A stretch of 64,000 nt of DNA from Fremontodendron californicum (taxonomy: Eukaryota; Streptophyta; Magnoliopsida; Malvales; Malvaceae). The stretch lies in contig JAULJL010000032.1 in assembly GCA_030761205.1 (NCBI GenBank), positions 10,359,134-10,423,133 of the forward strand. Reading direction: 5' to 3'. Position 1 is the stretch's first letter; the number at the start of each line of letters is the position of its first letter. The notes beneath the pieces were generated by a model. It was given only the letters and a program-made list of their open reading frames with translations, searched no databases and was not told the DNA's origin. Of this stretch, positions 58,844-64,000 are shown one piece after another. Position numbers and translations under genes: made by a program.

Positions 58844-59567
58844 GTAAGTTAGAACCTAGGGCTCTTAAATGTGTGTTTGTTGGCTATTCTGCCACTCAAA
58901 AGGGATATAAGTGCTATCATCCTCCTTCAAGGAAGTATTTTGTGAGTATGGACGTTACCTTTAGAAGTCTGAGTCTTACTTTTATACACCTCAATCACCT
59001 TTTCAGGGGGAGAACAAAGAGGAAGAGGTGGAGGTAATAACGGCTGCCTTCATCCAGTTTTTTAGCCAAAATCCTAGTGATGATAAGGAATAATCTCAAA
59101 CTGGACGACTAGATAGGCCAGACTTTAAAACCTACACACGACGGGACAAGATGGATAAAGCCATTGAGCATGTTATACCAAGTCAATCGCCATCTTTGAA
59201 TTCAATCCTTGAAGATACATGTGGTGATTCTTCTTTACCTCTTGATTGTCCTAATTCTACTTCCACTGCTAATGATCTTGATATTCCTATTGCTATCAGA
59301 AAAGGAGTCAGAACTTGTACTAAACACCCTATTTCTAACTTTGTCTCCTATGATTCTTTGTCCCCTTCCTATAGAGTCTTTGTATTGTCTGTTTCCTCCG
59401 TTTCTATTCCACAGGGTTGGCAAGAAGCATATCATGATCCAAAATGGAAAGAGGCAATGGTTGAAGAGATGAAGGCTTTGGCAAAAAATGAGACATGGGA
59501 ACTTGTTACTACACCATTGGGAAAAAAAACCAGTTGGATGCAAATGGGTATTTACAGTGAAACATAA
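58816..59567 (+). pseudogene. Copia integrase C-terminal and linker region, frameshifted
   Basis: 58816-59037 reads KLEPRALKCVFVGYSATQKG, the standard linker after integrase, then stops. 59151-59567 reads the variable linker and GWQEAYHDPKWKEAMVEEMK, the lead-in to reverse transcriptase. It then shifts frame in an A-run at 59521-59528 (GGGAAAAAAAACC). Confidence 0.82.
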
Positions 59568-60942
59568 GGTAGATGGTTTAGTCGAAAGGTACAAGGCTAG
59601 ACTAGTGGCAAAGGGCTTTACTCAAACCTATGGGGTAGACTATCAAGAGACCTTTGCTCCTGTTGCAAAAATGAATACTATCAGAATCCTGTTATCATGT
59701 GCAGCTAACCTTGATTGGGACCTACAACAGTTTGATGTCAAGAATGCCTTTCTACATGGAGACTTGGAGGAAGAGGTGCTTATGGAAATTCCTCCAGGAT
59801 TTGGTGATGAGAAAACTAAAGGGAAGATTTGTAGATTGAAAAAGGCATTATATAGCTTGAAACAGTCACCCAGGGCATGGTTTGACAGATTCAGTAAGGC
59901 CATGGTTTCGTTTGGATATCATCAAAGTAATGTTGATCATACCTTGTTTATTAAACACAGTGACGGTAAGATCACATTACTTATTGTTTATGTTGATGAT
60001 ATAGTTGTGACTGGGGATAATAAGGAGAAGATTGCCGAACTCAGAAAACTTTTAGCTCAGGAGTTTGAGATTAAGGATTTGGGTAAGCTGCGATATTTTC
60101 TTGGAATAGAGGTTGCCAGATCAGATAAGGGCATCTTTATTTCTCAAAGGAAATATATTTTAGATCTTTTTGAAGAAACTGGTATGTTGGGATGTAAACC
60201 TGCAGACACTCCTATCGAAGCTAATCACAAGCTACGAGAAGGAGTTGGTGAGTCAGTTGATTTAGGCCGAAATCAGAGGTTAGTTGGGAAATTGAATTAT
60301 CTTTCACACACCAGACCAGACATAGCCAATGCTGTGAGTTTGGTGAGTCGATATATGCATGATCCTCGTGATTCCTATCTAGAGGCTGTTTTTCGCATTT
60401 TAAGTTACCTAAAATCTGCACCCGATAAAAAACTGCCCTTCTCTAAGCATGGTCAGCTAAAGATAGAAGCTCTTACGGATACAGATTGGGCTGGATCTCC
60501 TGATGATAGGAGGTCAACATCTGGTTATTGCACATTTGTAGGTGGAAATTTAGTTACTTGGAGAAGCAAAAAACAGAATGTGGTTGCACGATCAAGTGCA
60601 GAAGTAGAATACAGAGCTATGGCACAGGGTGTTTGTGAATTACTATGGCTACGGAAAGTGATGGAAGAATTGCGATTGTCAGAAGGGAAGTCTCTATCCT
60701 TGTTCTGTGATAACAAGGCTGCTATTAGTATAGCTCACAATCCGGTGCAACATGATCGAACAAAACACATAGAGATTGATCGACATTTCATAAAAGAGAA
60801 AATAATAGATTGTTGTTTAAATGTTTCTCATGTGATTTCAGAAGAACAACTAACTGATGTGTTTACTAAGGGACTTAGTAGCAGACTGTTTCACAACTTA
60901 GTTTGCAAGTTGGGCATGTGTGACATCTATGCACCAACTTGA
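59488..60942 (+). CDS. Copia reverse transcriptase-RNase H, open reading frame
   Basis: Open for 484 codons. The true domain begins about codon 12, after the A-run frameshift (GCKWVFTVKHKVDGLVERYK). The reverse transcriptase motifs are intact: ARLVAKGFTQTYGVDYQETF, QQFDVKNAFLHGDLEEEV, LKQSPRAWFDRF and the catalytic LLIVYVDDIVVTG near codon 165-178. KDLGKLRYFLGIEV follows. RNase H starts at TDTDWAGSPDDRRSTSGYC and keeps SSAEVEYRA, LFCDNKAAISIAHNP and HDRTKHIEIDRHFI. It would copy element RNA to DNA and degrade the template. It is no longer joined in frame to integrase, so it is best seen as the intact end of a broken polyprotein. Confidence 0.9.
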   Translation: MRHGNLLLHHWEKKPVGCKWVFTVKHKVDGLVERYKARLVAKGFTQTYGVDYQETFAPVAKMNTIRILLSCAANLDWDLQQFDVKNAFLHGDLEEEVLMEIPPGFGDEKTKGKICRLKKALYSLKQSPRAWFDRFSKAMVSFGYHQSNVDHTLFIKHSDGKITLLIVYVDDIVVTGDNKEKIAELRKLLAQEFEIKDLGKLRYFLGIEVARSDKGIFISQRKYILDLFEETGMLGCKPADTPIEANHKLREGVGESVDLGRNQRLVGKLNYLSHTRPDIANAVSLVSRYMHDPRDSYLEAVFRILSYLKSAPDKKLPFSKHGQLKIEALTDTDWAGSPDDRRSTSGYCTFVGGNLVTWRSKKQNVVARSSAEVEYRAMAQGVCELLWLRKVMEELRLSEGKSLSLFCDNKAAISIAHNPVQHDRTKHIEIDRHFIKEKIIDCCLNVSHVISEEQLTDVFTKGLSSRLFHNLVCKLGMCDIYAPT

Positions 60943-60949
60943 GGGGGAG

Positions 60950-61176
60950 TGTTGACCGGTGGTGTTTGGTAGAGTAATTTTAGGAGTAATTATTGAGTTT
61001 TGTATCAATAATTAATGCCTAATATCATGCTTTCTATATTATGATATTTTCCTTTTCTAGAGTTGATGTTTTAGGGTTAGCTTGTATATAAATATGTATA
61101 GGCTGTTGTAAATTATGAATTACACTAAATAAAAAAACAAACCTTCTGGCTTCTCTCTGGTTTCTTTTTCTCAACA
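60950..61176 (+). repeat. 3' LTR of the Ale-like copia element
   Basis: 227 bp, preceded by the purine tract CTTGAGGGGGAG and followed by the ATTAG target duplication. Confidence 0.92.
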
Positions 61177-61181
61177 ATTAG

Positions 61182-61940
61182 TTCTTACAACTTTTGGTTA
61201 ACTTTGTGAATTAAGAGAAACTATTTCTCTTAAATTCATCATACTCTGGCCAGAGATTCCATCAAGTTAACTTAAGCCAAGAACAGATGAGATATGTCTT
61301 TGATGTCACTTGGAGTGGTGAATCCTCTTTGGATCACTCATCCATCTTCGTATGGTTCATGTCAAACCCAAAACCACCCTACCATAAGCATCACTCTGTG
61401 TTAGGGGCCCGTTCGTGATGGAATTAAAGTATGACACCCCCATACAAGATGACCTGGTATCACAAGTCAGAGGACTACTTACATGACTGACACGTGAGAA
61501 TGTTTCCATAGACACTTGAGTGACAATACCAAATAGAGTTCTCACAACGGGTCATGTTCAGTGAACTTGTTCAACATACAAGCACCTACATGTTATCCTA
61601 AAGTATCTCATATACTTCAACACGTGAGATCAGTTGCTTACTAATTAAGTAAGCTTAACATGTACCAGTCTTTGAGCATTGCCAATGCCCCGTCTTGTCA
61701 ATACGATGAACAGGAACCGTTTTAGGAACATGGCTTTGATGCATAGGGATCTCACAATTATATATAATTTCTTTGCAAGGCCATTATGTTCCATGGGCTT
61801 CATCCGATTAGTACTTAATAACTCCTTATCATTGTACTAACATGAAGAAAAACCTTGTATCACTAAGATATAATGATGGGTTTGAATTATTGGTAGTTTA
61901 TGCCTGACCAAACTGATTGGCTCTAGGGCATATACCAACA
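61182..61940 (-). repeat. Family B LTR, second copy, right part
   Basis: Matches 50091-50846 of the first LTR and ends GGCATATACCAACA. Confidence 0.85.
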
Positions 61941-64000
61941 ATCTCCCACTTGCACTAAGCCAATCGCTAACGCATCCAATGTCGAACTTTTTCGTTTAGC
62001 AATTATATTTCTATTAGGACATAGCTTCAGTACTTTATTGTGAGAATATGCTTCGGTCATATACTTTTGATAATCTCTATTATCATAGTCACAATACTTA
62101 TTCGGATCACAAAGAAACCCAATTCCTTATGGCTCATGTTGTTACTTTAACAACTAGGAATCTTTTAATTAGCTCAGTAAGCTATGGATCCAAATACACC
62201 TTTTGCAGCCTTAAACAAAAGGTTTGTATTCTGACTTGGAATAAAAATAATTCGGTCCTCTATAATTTGGAACGTTTCCAAATTACTGAATTTGTTTACA
62301 TCATAGCATTAAGTCACTTGTTGGATTCTCTCTATGTTAAATTCTTTTAACATTTAATCCAATCATCTATTACTAAACCTGTCAAATCCTAGCATTAATA
62401 GTCGATTTACCTTTCAATCTTCAATGTATCTGATATACATTGTTTGATGAGTAATCTATATTACTCCCACTAACCCTTAGGTATGCACAAAAAGATATCT
62501 AATCCTTTTGATAAATTCAACTTTTGAATGTCACTATCAAAACTGGATATCTCAATCCATTGTCTAACAATATTCTGTTAAGTAGACTCATCCCTTATGA
62601 GTTATGCATCACTATGCATTCTACTTAATCATTATGTTTAGTAGTCTCATCTCGTATGAGTAATGCATCATAATGCATCCTACTAAATCTTTGTGCCTTT
62701 ATGCATCCTATGCATAAACTTCGGATTTCTACTTATGACTTTTAACTTTTAACTGTCATAATGCTTCCACTGTTTCCTACTTGTGTATAACATTCAAAGT
62801 AAACTCATTTACTTTTCTATGGGATGTGAATTCAAAACTCTTTTGAATGCACATTTTTAATTATAAAACCAAACATCTCATATCCCATATGAATGTTTGT
62901 TTTACAAATACAATTCAAAATCCTTTCTAGGTTAGTTTTCGACAATCTTGGCTATTTGGAGCATCATGGACATTTCTATGTGATCACATAGTAATGTCCA
63001 TCCAATTCATCTAATATGAATTCTATTAGATAACCAATCAATTTAGTTTCAAGCCATTCATCATTTAGATCATATCTTAATAAGAATGCTCTTTTAACTA
63101 AATTAGTTTCATAATCTCATTAAGAATTTCCTTGAGCCAAAGCTCATCTAGTTGTCAAGTTTTGTATAAGATTTTCTTTGATTCATAATCAAAGAAACTA
63201 CTAGTATCTATATACTATAATCTTATACTTTTGACTTGAACAACCTTTGATTATCTTTTATGCAAGTTTCTAGTTTTTATGAGTGTAATAAGACCATGAT
63301 ATGGAACAAATTCCATATAACCTTTCGGTTTATTCTAGGATGAATGGCCAAGCATCTAATGCTAGCGTAACCGAAATATCAATGATAATGTTTCTAAAAC
63401 ATTCATCATGAATAGGTTGGCAAGCTTGATCAAGTATCAACTAAGGTTGCCACTTCCTTGGTCTTATTCTTTTCACTTGTCCTTACTATTAGATCCATCT
63501 ATATGTCATACATATCTTTGAACCAATTTTATAGGTATCATATACCTAAAGGTAGTGAAAACAAACTCATAATAATCATGAAGTAAAACTTCTCAAGTTT
63601 CACTTCCTTTCAAGTATAAAACATACTTCTTGCATTTAAGCCTCTAATGCCTTGCATTGCCACAATGATGGTAAGTCCCTTTATCAATATCAATTTCTTT
63701 CTTCATCTCATCATCCTAACTTTGAAGAACGTTTCTTCGGTTACCTTCCCCTGGTGGAAGTAACAAAGTGGATGATCTTCTAGTCTAGTGAGCACATTTA
63801 GCAACACCTTTCATTTCTTGTTGTAATGCAACACGACTTGCAAATTGCTCTTAGACAATGAAGAAAGAACGAGCTATATACTTAGATTATGATCCATAAA
63901 TCAACCAAGTTTCTCAAACTTGTTGATGCATCCATTAGCACATGATGCCTCATAGGCTATCTTTCTAACCATCTTTCATTGGAACAATTCCTCAAGATGT
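61941..64000 (-). other. Family B interior, second copy (cut by window end)
   Basis: It is alignable to 50847-52915 throughout, including the purine-rich CTCCCACTTGCAC edge (minus-strand polypurine tract) and the doubled 60-bp repeat near 62580-62690. No reading frame of note. Confidence 0.8.

Larger units (their letters stand above)
56295..61176 (+). mobile_element. Complete but inactivated Ty1/copia element, probably Ale/Retrofit lineage
   Basis: Two 227-bp LTRs (56295-56521, 60950-61176) begin TGTTGACC and end TCTCAACA. A perfect 5-bp target duplication ATTAG flanks the element (56290-56294, 61177-61181). The primer site TGGTATCAGAGC starts at 56522, and a purine tract GAGGGGGAG precedes the 3' LTR. 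The domain order gag, protease, integrase, reverse transcriptase, RNase H is that of copia. The LTRs differ at about fifteen positions by eye (roughly 6%), so the insertion is not recent. Stops and frameshifts in gag, integrase and the linker make it dead, though reverse transcriptase-RNase H is still open. Confidence 0.93.
49033..64000 (-). mobile_element. Family B: minus-strand copia-type element without pol, in LTR-internal-LTR-internal tandem
   Basis: The first LTR is 49033-50846, the interior 50847-55236, the second LTR 55237-61940 (split by a copia insertion). A second interior, 61941-64000, is alignable to 50847 onward and runs off the window. On the minus strand the LTRs start TGTTGGTATATGCC, like family A, and end GGTCGAATCCCAACA. 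A primer site TGGTATCAGAGCC is at 55235-55223. TGTTA (49028-49032) is the expected left target duplication; its mate lies outside the window. No integrase, reverse transcriptase or RNase H is recognisable. Confidence 0.8.

Overview
The window is AT-rich nuclear DNA from a flowering plant, probably a eudicot. The evidence is one intron-containing plant E2 ubiquitin-conjugating gene and a dense nest of plant-type Ty1/copia, Ty3/gypsy (Athila and Tat/Ogre-like), Mutator, Harbinger and hAT-like elements. I cannot name the species from sequence alone.

Layout. 1-2435: a 1.77-kb Mutator-like element (129-1896) with long inverted arms, a 10-bp target duplication and what looks like a captured exon. 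2436-8680: a complete minus-strand UBC4/5-type E2 gene (six coding exons, 185 residues, plus a probable 5'UTR exon and promoter), holding three related 160-183 bp hAT-like MITEs. 8690-9490: AT-rich spacer with an imperfect duplication. 9500-37086: an old, degenerate plus-strand copia element whose 3' LTR was split by a large copia-type element without pol (13696-35433). That element was itself invaded by a 4.95-kb solo LTR (13952-18899), a Harbinger-like element with internal tandem repeats (24225-25409) and a minus-strand Athila-like element (25715-32999). 37260-49032: a degenerate minus-strand copia, split in its reverse transcriptase by a young Athila-derived element (37746-47193). 49033-64000: a minus-strand LTR-internal-LTR-internal tandem of a copia-type element without pol. 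Its second LTR was split by a complete but inactivated Ale-like copia element (56295-61176).

The most interesting object is the 9,448-bp element at 37746-47193. It has two 1,475-bp LTRs in which I saw no difference, a perfect 5-bp target duplication (ATAAT), a tRNA-Asp primer site and an open gag-protease reading frame. An internal deletion has removed reverse transcriptase, RNase H and most of integrase and joined protease in frame to the integrase C-terminus. Downstream it carries two further intact reading frames. One is a 178-residue protein with a basic patch and a four-cysteine cluster, distantly like the cysteine-rich nucleic-acid-binding proteins of some plant RNA viruses. The other is a full-length 215-residue LOG-family protein (LONELY GUY, cytokinin riboside 5'-monophosphate phosphoribohydrolase). 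Each of the three reading frames is preceded by a good 3' splice-site-like sequence, which suggests expression from spliced RNAs. A non-autonomous retrotransposon carrying a cytokinin-activation-type enzyme and a putative nucleic-acid-binding protein is the best candidate here for an undescribed system.

Only the E2 gene is a confident ordinary host gene. I saw no rRNA or tRNA gene and no CRISPR array. The tRNA-like matches are primer-binding sites.
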